Assembly: GCF_019039035.1 (NCBI RefSeq)
Contig: NZ_JAHNZT010000019.1
Span: 1-64,000, forward strand
DNA: 64,000 bases
Direction of reading: 5' to 3'
DNA from: Citreicoccus inhibens
Lineage (GTDB): Bacteria; Myxococcota; Myxococcia; Myxococcales; Myxococcaceae
Part shown: piece by piece, positions 16,507-25,410 of the stretch
Layout of the letters: each line of letters starts with the position of its first letter
How positions within the stretch are numbered: the first letter of the stretch is position 1
Made by a program: the position numbers and the translations under genes
The notes under the pieces: generated by a model
Database searches by the model: none
Seen by the model: only the letters and a program-made list of their open reading frames with translations
Told to the model about the DNA's origin: nothing

Positions 16507-17648
16507 GCAGCGTGAACCTGATGGCCCGCGAAGTGGCCGCGAAGATCGTCTTCTACGGACCTGGCCTGTCGGGGAAGACGACCACCCTTCGGAAGGTCTA
16601 CGAAACGGTGCGCCCCGCGCACCGTGGCGAGATGATGTCCATCGCCACCGAGGGTGACCGGACACTCTTCTTCGACTTCCTGCCCGTGAAGGTGGAGCGC
16701 GTCGGGGATTGCTCGGTCCGACTCGCGCTGTACACCGTGCCCGGCCAGGTCTTCTACAACGCCACCCGCAAGCTGGTGCTCCAGGGCGCGGATGGCGTCG
16801 TGTTCGTGGCGGACTCGCAAGAAGAGGCGATGGACGCCAACCGCGAGTCGCTGGCCAACCTCGAGGAGAACCTCTTCGAGCACGGCATCCGGTTGGATCG
16901 CTTCCCCTTGGTCATGCAGTGGAACAAGCGCGACCTGGAGAACGTGCTCCCCGTGGACGTGCTCCGCCACGAGCTCAACCCGCGCGGCGTGCCGGATTTC
17001 GAGACCGCCGCGAGCAGCGGACGCGGCGTGCTCGACACGCTGAAGACCATCACCCGGCTCGTCATCAAGGACCTGCGCGCCAAGCGCATCGTCCCGCCGC
17101 CCCGCCCCATGCCGACGGCGCCCGCGGGGCTGGAAGCCCAGCTCACGCAGCACCTGAACCGCCAGACGCCGCCTCCGGCACCGCCGCCCGTCATGGCCGC
17201 GACCGGCAGCGTGGCGCCCATGATTGGCCCCACGCCCGTGCCCCGCGTGGCGCCCGTGGTGGCCATGCCGCCGCCTCGGCCCGAGCCCGTGCCGGTGCCC
17301 GCCGCGGCGCCTCCGCCCGCGGGCAAGCTGCTCGGCCCCACCAGCGCGCTGGCGCCAGGAGACCTGTTCGACCATGCCCGCGCCGCCGAGGCCGCGTTCG
17401 CGGGCGGGGACTACAGCACCTGCGTCACCGCGTGCACGGACGCCGTGCGCCGCGCCATGGCCTTCGCGGGCGAGGGCACCCTGGCGCAGCAGGCGTTCCT
17501 GCTCCACGTGCACGGCGCGGATCTGCTGCGCTTGATGGGCCTGTCCACGCAGCCGCACCTGCGCGTGGATGACGCCGCGTTCGCGCTCTACGTGCTGATG
17601 CAGGTCTTCGTGCGGCTCAACGCCATCGGCCTGCCGAACGCAGGCTGA
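16503..17648 (+). CDS. MglA-like small GTPase with C-terminal extension
   Basis: The first ~195 of 381 residues form a Ras-like GTPase of the MglA family, the myxobacterial polarity and motility switch proteins. It has the P-loop GPGLSGKT (19-26), the switch region LFFDFLPVKV, the family's LYTVPGQVFY in place of DTAGQ, and the base-recognition VMQWNKRDL. A Pro/Ala-rich linker of about 100 residues follows. A C-terminal helical domain of about 90 residues comes next (LFDHARAAEAAFAGGDYSTC onward), perhaps TPR-like. MglA itself is about 195 residues, so this is a distinct paralogue. The GTG start overlaps the anmK stop, suggesting translational coupling, although TAAGCT six bases upstream could serve as its own -10 element. 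Confidence 0.88.
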   Translation: MSSVNLMAREVAAKIVFYGPGLSGKTTTLRKVYETVRPAHRGEMMSIATEGDRTLFFDFLPVKVERVGDCSVRLALYTVPGQVFYNATRKLVLQGADGVVFVADSQEEAMDANRESLANLEENLFEHGIRLDRFPLVMQWNKRDLENVLPVDVLRHELNPRGVPDFETAASSGRGVLDTLKTITRLVIKDLRAKRIVPPPRPMPTAPAGLEAQLTQHLNRQTPPPAPPPVMAATGSVAPMIGPTPVPRVAPVVAMPPPRPEPVPVPAAAPPPAGKLLGPTSALAPGDLFDHARAAEAAFAGGDYSTCVTACTDAVRRAMAFAGEGTLAQQAFLLHVHGADLLRLMGLSTQPHLRVDDAAFALYVLMQVFVRLNAIGLPNAG

Positions 17649-17668
17649 GCCCCCTCCCCGCTCGCGAC

Positions 17669-18754
17669 CTAGCGGGGATAGGTGAGCTGCAGCAACCCCA
17701 TGCGGTGCAGCTTGGCGAGCGTCTTGAGCGTGTCCAGCTCGCGCGCCGGGCTGCCCAGCACCAGCGTGGACACGTCCCACGTCCCGTTCACGAGCCCGGC
17801 GATCTGCCGCTCCTCCTGCTTGAGCAGCACCATGGCCGCGGGGTCGTGGATCATGTGCGGCACCACCAGCGGCGGCATCTCCGCGTAGAGCGCCGCCACG
17901 TGCTCGCGCTGAACCAGGCGCGCGAACTCGCGCACGCGGCGGTCCGCGGGGTCGCTCGCGAGCAGCGAGTGGCAGACGATGCCCGCGGCGTCGTACTGGC
18001 CCTCGCGCATCAGCACCGCGCCCTTCTCCAGCATCTCCGCCACGGGGTCTGCCTCCACCTGCGGCGCGCCCTCCACCTCCACGAGCTTGCCGCGCAGCAG
18101 CTCGTGGACCCGGCGAGCCACCGAGGAGCGCGAGACGCCCATCGACAGACGCAGCCGGCCCAGGTTCTGAGGCTGGGTGCACAGGCTCAGGATGATCCGA
18201 TGCATCAACGGCTGGCTCGGGCTCGGCGGCGCGAGCGCCCGCACGCTCAGCGCGTCGATGGGGAGCGCCTTGTCCACGTCGGGCTGCTCGTCCACCCAGC
18301 GCAGGGACTCGAAGAGCAGCTCGCGGATGCTCACGTCCGAGGGCACCCAGTCCTCCCCTGTGCGGTCCGCATCCTCGGTCCAATGGAACGTGCCGCGCCC
18401 CGCGATGGTCAGGTCCGTCATGGCCCCGAACAACTCCTCGCGACCCAGGTCGCGCACCCACCGCGCCTGAACACCGTGCGCATCGAAGGCCGCGTCCACG
18501 TCGGGCGTGCGGGCCAGCTCGTCGAATGCGGACAACACGCGCGTCCCCGAGGCCAGCCGCGCCAGCGCGAGCAGTCGGGCCACGCGCCCACGAAGGCCCT
18601 CGCTCGCGGTGGCGCCCACCTGACCAGAGAGGAGGAAGAGCTTGCGCTCACCCGCCTCCCAGGAGAGCTGCAGCGTTCCCGTCTTGCGGGAGCTGTCGAG
18701 CCATTGAAGAAACTCAGGAAGCGGATAGCTGAAAAGGTCGCCGTGGAGGGCCAT
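17669..18754 (-). CDS. DUF4388 domain protein
   Basis: The 361-residue protein begins at ATG 18754 with a DUF4388 domain (HGDLFSYPLPEFLQWLDSSRKTGTLQL, followed by LFLLSGQVGATASEG). In delta-proteobacteria and their relatives this domain often occurs in signalling proteins. A middle segment around residues 190-225 (LGRLRLSMGVSRSSVARRVHELLRGKLVEVE) resembles a winged helix. The C-terminal third contains a short TPR-like stretch (MREGQYDAAGIVCHSLLASDPADRRV). A regulatory or adaptor role is plausible but unproven. Its start codon is one base away from the divergent gene's start. Confidence 0.75.
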   Translation of the reverse strand: MALHGDLFSYPLPEFLQWLDSSRKTGTLQLSWEAGERKLFLLSGQVGATASEGLRGRVARLLALARLASGTRVLSAFDELARTPDVDAAFDAHGVQARWVRDLGREELFGAMTDLTIAGRGTFHWTEDADRTGEDWVPSDVSIRELLFESLRWVDEQPDVDKALPIDALSVRALAPPSPSQPLMHRIILSLCTQPQNLGRLRLSMGVSRSSVARRVHELLRGKLVEVEGAPQVEADPVAEMLEKGAVLMREGQYDAAGIVCHSLLASDPADRRVREFARLVQREHVAALYAEMPPLVVPHMIHDPAAMVLLKQEERQIAGLVNGTWDVSTLVLGSPARELDTLKTLAKLHRMGLLQLTYPR

Positions 18755-18755
18755 C

Positions 18756-19721
18756 GTGTCGCGTTCGAGGATACAGTCACCCGCCGTGCGCGTCGCGGTC
18801 CTGTTCATCGATGGTGTCGGGATTGGGCGGAAGGAGCCTGCCTCCAATCCGCTCGCGCACCGCGAATACCTGCTGTCCTGGTTCCAGGACGCTCCTGGCC
18901 CCACGCTGCCGGACTCGGGGCGGGGCGTGGCGGTGGACGCGACCTTCGGCGTGACGGGCCGGCCGCAGTCCGCGTCCAACCAGACAGCCATCCTCACCGG
19001 CGACCCCGCGCCGGTGCTCGTCGGGAGCCATGTGTTGGGGTACCCCAACGCGGCGCTGCGGGACCTGATGTCGCGCCGGTCCATCGTCCGCCGACTCAAG
19101 GCCGCGGGGCGCTCCGCCACCTTCGCGAACGCCTATCCGGCGCCGTACCTGGACCTCCTGGGCATTCCTCGCCGCGCCACCTCTGAGCCCTCGGAGCGGA
19201 TGGAGGTGCCGCCCGCCGCGCGCAAGGTGAAGCCCTCCGCGGCCAAGCTCGCCTTCGCGGCCGGTGAGGAGCCGCTGCGCACGCTCGACGACGCGCGCGC
19301 CGATGACGGGCTCACCCACGACATCACCGGTGAGCACGCACGCGCCTACGGACTGCACGCGCCCGAGCGCACGCCCGAGCAGGCCGCGGCGGTGTTCTGG
19401 CGCATCGCGGCTGGCGCCGACTTCACCTTCTTCGAGCATTACCTCGCGGACGAGGCGGGGCACGCCCGGGACATGGCGGCCGCGCTCGCCGCGCTGGACA
19501 CCTTCGATGCCTTCGCGCGCGCCCTGGTGGCCACGCGGCCGGACGATGCGCGCGTGCTCGTGTGCAGCGACCATGGCAACGTGGAGGACCTGTCCACCCG
19601 AAGCCACACGATCCACCCGGTCCCCGTGCTCTACTTCGGTCCTCCCGAGCCCGACGTGGAGACCTTCTCCACCGTCGCGGACGTGGGGCGCGCGGTGGTG
19701 CGCTGGCTCGGGGTGGAGTGA
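18756..19721 (+). CDS. alkaline-phosphatase-superfamily metalloenzyme (iPGM/phosphopentomutase-like)
   Basis: The 321-residue protein has the N-terminal metal-binding FIDGVGIG and the nucleophile-region SASNQTAILTG. The C-terminal SDHGNVEDLSTRSHT matches the DHGN...H metal sites of cofactor-independent phosphoglycerate mutases and phosphopentomutases. The core is shorter than either enzyme family, so a phosphohydrolase or mutase of unknown substrate is the safest call. The GTG at 18756 has GGAGGG 5 bases upstream. A GTG at 18786 (MRVAVLFIDG) would also give a compact start. The gene is divergent from the DUF4388 gene. Confidence 0.8.
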   Translation: MSRSRIQSPAVRVAVLFIDGVGIGRKEPASNPLAHREYLLSWFQDAPGPTLPDSGRGVAVDATFGVTGRPQSASNQTAILTGDPAPVLVGSHVLGYPNAALRDLMSRRSIVRRLKAAGRSATFANAYPAPYLDLLGIPRRATSEPSERMEVPPAARKVKPSAAKLAFAAGEEPLRTLDDARADDGLTHDITGEHARAYGLHAPERTPEQAAAVFWRIAAGADFTFFEHYLADEAGHARDMAAALAALDTFDAFARALVATRPDDARVLVCSDHGNVEDLSTRSHTIHPVPVLYFGPPEPDVETFSTVADVGRAVVRWLGVE

Positions 19722-19730
19722 GGAACGCGG

Positions 19731-20594
19731 ATGCGTCGTGGTGGGCATGACGGACGAGGCAGGCGTCACGCACTGGTGTTGGTGCTCGGACTCATGTCCG
19801 CCTGTGCCGCCGCTCCCCGGCTCACGCTCCCGGCGACGAATGACACACTGGTGCTGCCCGCCGGGCAGTTCCGCCTCGCCTTCCCGCCACGAGAGGCGGA
19901 GGCCGCGGGCATGGTGCGGCTCGCCGTGGAGCACGCCATGCCCCGGCTCGCGCGCTGGGGCGCCTTCGAGGCCCCCGTCACGCTCGTCATCCACCCGGAC
20001 CATGAGTCGCTGGAGGTCGCCGCGAACCGCTCCGGCTACGACTTCCTGCGCGTCTGGGCTCGCGATGAGCAGATTGAAATCCAGAGCCCGCGAACGTGGA
20101 CGCCCTCCGGCGCCGCCCCGGCCCAGGTGGACGAGGTGCTCCTGCACGAACTCACCCACAGCCTGATGTTCCAGCGGGTCGGGGATGCACGCACGAGGAT
20201 GCACAAAGCCATCCCCCTCTGGTTCCGCGAGGGCATGGCCTACTTCACCGCCGAGCAAGGCTACCGCGCCCTCAGCCTGGAGGACCTGGCGCGCTACCTT
20301 CACGAGCATCCCACCGTGGACCCCGTCGCCCAGGCGGACCGCATCTACCGGGAAGACAACGCCGTGGTGTACAGCGCCGCGTACCACGCCTTCACCTTCC
20401 TGGTGCGACGGTATGGTGAAGACGCGGTGCGCGACATGCTCCAGCGCATGCGCCAGGGCGCGCAGTTCCCCGAAGCGTTCGAGCACGCAGTGGGAATCCC
20501 GGTCGACGCCTTCCTCCGGGACTTCCACCGCTATGTGTACCTGCGAGGCTTCAAGGGTGGCCGCATCACTCGGCCAGTGACCGCAGACCCGTGA
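19731..20594 (+). CDS. lipoprotein zinc peptidase, gluzincin (peptidase MA-like)
   Basis: This 287-residue predicted lipoprotein has a positively charged start, a hydrophobic core and the lipobox LMSAC (Cys25). The zinc site HELTH is at 139-143, and a downstream WFREGMAYF (Glu167) matches the third zinc ligand of gluzincin peptidases of the MA-like group. It probably acts at the periplasmic face of a membrane. It follows the phosphatase-superfamily gene by 9 bases. The substrate is unknown. Confidence 0.82.
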   Translation: MRRGGHDGRGRRHALVLVLGLMSACAAAPRLTLPATNDTLVLPAGQFRLAFPPREAEAAGMVRLAVEHAMPRLARWGAFEAPVTLVIHPDHESLEVAANRSGYDFLRVWARDEQIEIQSPRTWTPSGAAPAQVDEVLLHELTHSLMFQRVGDARTRMHKAIPLWFREGMAYFTAEQGYRALSLEDLARYLHEHPTVDPVAQADRIYREDNAVVYSAAYHAFTFLVRRYGEDAVRDMLQRMRQGAQFPEAFEHAVGIPVDAFLRDFHRYVYLRGFKGGRITRPVTADP

Positions 20595-21923
20595 CTACGC
20601 CTTCGTCACCTTCTCGCGGCCCTTGGTGATGTTCCGCGTGGCGTTGCGCGTGTCGATGACGCACTGCGAGCGCTGCACCACCATGCCGTAGTCGATGTTC
20701 GAGTGGTCCGTGAGGATGAGGACCGCGTCGTAGTCAGACAAGGCCTCCGGCTGAAGCGGCACGGACTTCATCTCCATCTGGAAGCCGTGGCCCTTGTGCA
20801 GCTCGGGGACGAACGGGTCGTGGTAGCTGATGTCCGCGCCCTTCTCCTTGAGCAGCGACATCACGCGCAGGCTCGGGCTCTCGCGCATGTCGTCGATGTC
20901 CTTCTTGTACGCGGCGCCCAGGCACAGCACCTTCGCGCCGTTGAGCACCTTCCGATTCTGGTTGAGCGCCTCCATCGTGCGCTGCACCACGTAGTACGGC
21001 ATGTGCCAGTTCACCTCGCCCGCCAGCTCGATGAACTTCGTGTGGAACTCGTACTCGCGCGCCTTCCACGTCAGGTAGAACGGATCAATGGGGATGCAGT
21101 GCCCACCGAGCCCCGGCCCCGGGAAGAACGGCTGGAAGCCGAACGGCTTGGTGCTCGCCGCCTGGATGACCTCCCAGACGTCCACGTTCATCCGGTCGCA
21201 GAGCATCTTCATCTCGTTGACCATGGCGATGTTCACGCAGCGGTAGATGTTCTCCAGCAGCTTGGCCAGCTCCGCCACGCGCGTGGACGACACCGGCACC
21301 ACTTCCTGGAGCGCCCCGCTGTACAGCGCGTGGGCCACCTCCAAGCACTCCGCCGTGTAGCCACCGACGATTTTCGGAATCGTCTTGGTGTTGAAGTTCT
21401 TGTTACCGGGGTCCTCGCGCTCCGGACTGAAGGCCAGGTGGAAGTCCACGCCCGCCTTGAGGCCGCCCTTCTCCAGCAGGGGCTTGAGCACCTCCTCGGT
21501 CGTTCCCGGATACGTGGTCGACTCCAGGATGAAGAGCTGGCCCCGACGCACGTGGGGCCCCAGCGCCTCGCCCGTCTGGACGATGAAGCTCATGTCCGGT
21601 TCGCGAGAGGCCGTCAGCGGCGTGGGCACACAGATGATGAGACAGTCCAGCTCACGCGCCTTCGAGAAGTCCGTCGTCGCGAGGAGTCGTCCCGAGCGAC
21701 TCAGCTCCGCGAGCGGCTCGCTGGCGATGTGTTTGATGTAGCTCTCGCCCTTGCCGATTTTGTCGATCTTGCGCTGGTCGATGTCGAGCCCCGTCACCGG
21801 AAAGCCCGCCTCCGCGAAGGCCATCCCCAGCGGGAGACCGACATACCCGAGCCCCACCACGCCCACCTTCGCCTGCCGGTTGCGGATCCGCTCCAGCAAC
21901 GGGCTGCCCACCATCATGCGCAT
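20595..21923 (-). CDS. nucleotide-sugar dehydrogenase (UDP-GlcNAc/UDP-ManNAc 6-dehydrogenase family)
   Basis: This 442-residue NAD-dependent enzyme oxidises C6 of a UDP-hexosamine to the uronate. It has the Rossmann motif VGVVGLGYVGLPLGMAFAEAG near residue 20, the STTYPGTTEE segment and the catalytic-Cys motif GPGLGGHCIPIDPFYL. It resembles WbpA/WecC-type UDP-GlcNAc or UDP-ManNAc dehydrogenases more than UDP-glucose dehydrogenase, but the exact sugar is not certain. AGGAGAG lies upstream of ATG 21923. The heparinase-like gene is directly upstream on the same strand, suggesting an exopolysaccharide locus. Confidence 0.9.
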   Translation of the reverse strand: MRMMVGSPLLERIRNRQAKVGVVGLGYVGLPLGMAFAEAGFPVTGLDIDQRKIDKIGKGESYIKHIASEPLAELSRSGRLLATTDFSKARELDCLIICVPTPLTASREPDMSFIVQTGEALGPHVRRGQLFILESTTYPGTTEEVLKPLLEKGGLKAGVDFHLAFSPEREDPGNKNFNTKTIPKIVGGYTAECLEVAHALYSGALQEVVPVSSTRVAELAKLLENIYRCVNIAMVNEMKMLCDRMNVDVWEVIQAASTKPFGFQPFFPGPGLGGHCIPIDPFYLTWKAREYEFHTKFIELAGEVNWHMPYYVVQRTMEALNQNRKVLNGAKVLCLGAAYKKDIDDMRESPSLRVMSLLKEKGADISYHDPFVPELHKGHGFQMEMKSVPLQPEALSDYDAVLILTDHSNIDYGMVVQRSQCVIDTRNATRNITKGREKVTKA

Positions 21924-21984
21924 TGTCTTGCCCTCTCCTGCTACGGCGTGCCGCCAAGGACGGTCACGTCACCATCCGTTCTCA

Positions 21985-24060
21985 TCACTGGAAAACGACC
22001 ACCCACCTCAGACACACCGGAGGCGTCACGCCCCTCCGGAACTCCACCGCGCACGCGGCCTCCACGCGCCCGTAACCCGGTGAGAACCGGGACGGAGCGA
22101 GGTTCGCGATCAACCCTCGCTGCAGCAGCACCCACGCGAGCGGCGCCCCAGGCGGGCCCAGCTCCGCCGAGAGGGACTCGAACTCCGCGGGCCCTTCCCG
22201 AGCCAGACGCGCCCGCGCGAGCACCTCCACGCCAACCTCCACCCAACGCGCCTGCGCATCGGGCAGGTGCAGCCGTCCCACCACGTCGTGCCACCCCGTG
22301 CCCACCAGCCGGTCCGACACGACCAAGGCGCGCGCGTGGCGATCCAGGACGAACGTCCGCTCGATGCCCACGGGCGACGGCAGCGCGCGGTACCCGTCAT
22401 GCCGCACGACGAGCCGGTCGTGTTTGGCCGAGGGCTGGAACACCACCACCCGTGCCCGCGCATCGCCCGTCAGCGCGAAGAGTCGAGCGGCATCCAACGG
22501 GGCCTGCTCCGCGCCGTCGACCTGGAGCGTGTTGTGGGCGGCCGTGCCGCGCATCGCATTGCGGAGCGAGGGGTCCCGCGTGTACGTGCCGGTGCCGGGG
22601 TCCACGATGACGGGGCGACCGTTCAAGTGGAGTTCGAAGGAAAGCTTGTCGTTGTGACTGTGTCCCCCCACGCCGGCTTGTCCCTGCCGTCCGGCGCAGA
22701 CGGTGACCACGGCCCCCGCGCCGCGCAAGATGTGAACGCCACCTTGCGGCAAGCTCAACGAGACAGGCGACGGCAACGCGGGCTGCGCCGCCTGACGCCC
22801 CAGGCCCGCGCCACCGAGCAGCCAGGCCACCTCGTCCGCGACGGGCCCTCCGCCCAGTCCCGCGTCCTTCCACAACGCCGCGCCCAGCGAGGACAGGTAT
22901 CCCTGCTCGCAGTCTCCCCGAGTGCTCACCGCGAACGCGCGGCCCGAGTCATTGTCCCCCACCTGCGGCGCGAGCCCCGCCTCCGAGGTCCACGCCTGCG
23001 CGACGACGAACATGCGGCGCAGCCGGGCCTCGTACGCGTGCCCCAGGGACACGCCCATGCCGCGCGCCACCACGTAGGCCAGGGTGAACAACTCCACCGC
23101 GAGCCGGTGATAGGGCACGGAGCCCTCGAACGACGTGCCCTCGGGATGGACCTGCGCCTCCATCTGCGCGCGCAGCCCGCCCACCGCGAGCGCGGCCTGG
23201 TGGAGCGCCCTCGGCAGCTCGGGGAACAGCAGGCCCACCACGAGCTGCCCCACGTGGTTGGCCACCAGGTGGTTGTTGGGCACCGCACCCTGGTCCTCGA
23301 GATGCGCCTCGACCCACGCGGTGTGCTCGCAGAGCGCGCTCAACACCGGCACGAGGAACGCGGCGCGGCGGACCTCCGGTGCGTCCGCGAACATCACCAG
23401 CGCCTGCGCGAGATTGGCGGCGCGCAGGGAGACCTCCATCGCGCTCAACCAGTGGACGCCCTGGCCCACGGGATTGGCCTGGAGGAAATCGAGCGTCTGC
23501 GCGACGAATGCCGTCGCAAGTCTCGCTCGCGCCGACGCGGACGACTCCAGCCACGCGCCCTGCGCCAGCGCCACCAGACTGTCGAGCCGGCCGAGCACCC
23601 ACGGGTACTTGGGGTCTCTCCCTGTCGCGTGGTGCGCCATGCGCTCCACGGGAGTCAGCGGATAACGATGGCCGCTCACGGGGTCCAGCGACCAGTCCAC
23701 CGGCCGACCTTCCCCAAACACGACGCGCGTCCCAAAGACATCCCACTCCTGGCGCAGCGCCTGCTCCGCGCGCGCCTTCGCGCGTTCGAGGGCACCGGGG
23801 ATCGCCGCCACGGCCTCTCGCACCGAGGCCCGCTGGGTCACGTCACACCAGACGCGCGAGCCACGAGGCCCCAACGCCATCTCCGCGAGCTCTTCCGCGC
23901 GATTCGCGCCGAACGCCTCCAGGAGCTGCGCCTCATCGAGGGGCGAGCGACGGTGATAGAGCGCGTGTCTCGCGGCGCCCTGCACCCGTCGCACCGCGCT
24001 GCGCGCGAGCGCCCCCGGTGCCATGCGCGCGATGGCCGCGTAATGTCCGAGAGTGCTCAT
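21985..24060 (-). CDS. heparinase II/III family polysaccharide lyase
   Basis: The 691-residue protein has the two-part architecture of heparinase II/III and alginate lyases. An alpha/alpha toroid (about 60-400) contains PNNHLVANH (261-269) and the EGTSFEGSVPYHRLAVEL region. A beta-sheet domain contains GGHSHNDKLSFELHLNG (His467, His469) and DPGTGTY. Such enzymes act on uronic-acid polysaccharides, and in biosynthetic clusters they often process nascent or misplaced polymer. ATG 24060 is chosen because AAGGGGG lies 4 bases upstream. A further upstream in-frame start would add 29 residues without a signal peptide. It is adjacent to a UDP-sugar dehydrogenase that could supply the uronate. Confidence 0.88.
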   Translation of the reverse strand: MSTLGHYAAIARMAPGALARSAVRRVQGAARHALYHRRSPLDEAQLLEAFGANRAEELAEMALGPRGSRVWCDVTQRASVREAVAAIPGALERAKARAEQALRQEWDVFGTRVVFGEGRPVDWSLDPVSGHRYPLTPVERMAHHATGRDPKYPWVLGRLDSLVALAQGAWLESSASARARLATAFVAQTLDFLQANPVGQGVHWLSAMEVSLRAANLAQALVMFADAPEVRRAAFLVPVLSALCEHTAWVEAHLEDQGAVPNNHLVANHVGQLVVGLLFPELPRALHQAALAVGGLRAQMEAQVHPEGTSFEGSVPYHRLAVELFTLAYVVARGMGVSLGHAYEARLRRMFVVAQAWTSEAGLAPQVGDNDSGRAFAVSTRGDCEQGYLSSLGAALWKDAGLGGGPVADEVAWLLGGAGLGRQAAQPALPSPVSLSLPQGGVHILRGAGAVVTVCAGRQGQAGVGGHSHNDKLSFELHLNGRPVIVDPGTGTYTRDPSLRNAMRGTAAHNTLQVDGAEQAPLDAARLFALTGDARARVVVFQPSAKHDRLVVRHDGYRALPSPVGIERTFVLDRHARALVVSDRLVGTGWHDVVGRLHLPDAQARWVEVGVEVLARARLAREGPAEFESLSAELGPPGAPLAWVLLQRGLIANLAPSRFSPGYGRVEAACAVEFRRGVTPPVCLRWVVVFQ

Positions 24061-24255
24061 GTCCCCCTTCCGCCCTTCGGCGCCCAGCTCGATAGCAATC
24101 GGTCGGCCAAGGACAAACATGAGGAGTTCCAAGGCATTGCCAATCAAGGGAAGCGCGGGGACGGTAAAAACACCCGGCCGGGCTGAGGCGGCTGGGTAAA
24201 GCGCTTCCCCAAGGATTCCTGGATTTGCCCCGACGCTGAACCATTGCGCCCCTGG

Positions 24256-25329
24256 ATGGGCATGCCCATTCCTGTCGTCGTGCTTGCGGGTGCGTGGCGT
24301 GGGGAGCGCGGTGAGGATGAACTCGCCGCCGAGGTGGACATGGCACTGACGGAAATCGCGGAGCAGGCGCTGCGTCGGGGAGCACGCGCGGGCCTCGCCG
24401 CGTTACTGCATGAGGCCTTGCGCCTACCCGGCACGGAGGGCGCTGCCGTCTATGACGGCAGCACCCGCGTGGCGATGGTCGGCATACCCCCCAGGCCCCG
24501 TGACGGTGTGCGCCAGCGGACTTCGGCCCTGGTGGTGTGGCCCGAGCCGCCAGGCCCCCGCGAACAGGCGCAGTTGGCGCAACTGACGCGACTGGGCACC
24601 GCGCTGCTGGAGGCCCGCGCGCGCGAGGTGGCGGCCGGGGCACGACAGGCGCGGATGCTCGAGCAGCAGCGACGGCAGCAGCGCGCCCTCTCGCGACTCG
24701 AGCAGGGACGCTCGCGTGCCTCGCATGACCTGCGCACGCCGTTGATGGTCATGCGCGGCTACGCGGACATGATGCTGAAGGAGAAGGCCGGCCCCCTCAC
24801 CCCCGCGATGCGACGCTACCTGGAGCGACTGCTGAGCGTGGCCGCCGAGCAGGCCACGCTCATCGATCAACGACTGGCGCCCATGCGAGACAGCGTGGAC
24901 GACCTGCGCCCGCTGATATGCGAGGCCTTCGCCACGTCCCCTCGGACGCGACGCTACGAGGTCCGGCTGCGCCTCCCACCGGGGCCGCCCGTGGCGGTTC
25001 GCGGCCCGAGCGTCAGCGTGGACCTGCTCTTGCGCGCGCTCGGTCGGAGCGTGCGCGGGGTGAGCGTGGGCACGGTGGAGGTGACGCTGGAGGCCGGAGC
25101 AGAGGACGCGCCTCGCCGGCTCATCGTCAGCGCGACGGCGCAACGCGCGTTATCGGTGCGCTCGACCGCGAAGCTTCACCAGCTCGCGCGGCACCTGGGG
25201 GGGGGCCTCTCCATCCAGGCCGAGCCCAGGTTGGAGTTCATCCTTCGCCTGCCTCCCACCGACCCCGTCGAGGCCCGTCTGGGCTTGGGCACCCTCGCCG
25301 AGCCAGGTGCGTCGAGTGGCCTCGGCTGA
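24256..25329 (+). CDS. histidine-kinase-like protein with degenerate ATPase domain
   Basis: About 357 residues. The N-terminal half (to about 110) may be GAF-like (LPGTEGAAVYDG). A coiled segment follows, then an HisKA dimerisation helix with the phospho-acceptor motif ASHDLRTPLMVMRGYADMM. The C-terminal region sits where the HATPase_c domain should be, but the N-box, DxGxG and GxGxG signatures cannot be found. It may therefore be a phosphotransfer scaffold or inactive kinase. The start is uncertain: ATGs at 24256, 24262 and 24340 are in frame, and the last has GAGGTGG just upstream. It precedes an FHA-domain gene by 81 bases. Confidence 0.7.
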   Translation: MGMPIPVVVLAGAWRGERGEDELAAEVDMALTEIAEQALRRGARAGLAALLHEALRLPGTEGAAVYDGSTRVAMVGIPPRPRDGVRQRTSALVVWPEPPGPREQAQLAQLTRLGTALLEARAREVAAGARQARMLEQQRRQQRALSRLEQGRSRASHDLRTPLMVMRGYADMMLKEKAGPLTPAMRRYLERLLSVAAEQATLIDQRLAPMRDSVDDLRPLICEAFATSPRTRRYEVRLRLPPGPPVAVRGPSVSVDLLLRALGRSVRGVSVGTVEVTLEAGAEDAPRRLIVSATAQRALSVRSTAKLHQLARHLGGGLSIQAEPRLEFILRLPPTDPVEARLGLGTLAEPGASSGLG

Positions 25330-25410
25330 AGCCGGGGGACATTCCAAGACGCAGCGCGGGACAAGACGCTCCGTGCGACAGAAATGAACTCGCTGTAGTC
25401 TCCGCACGCC

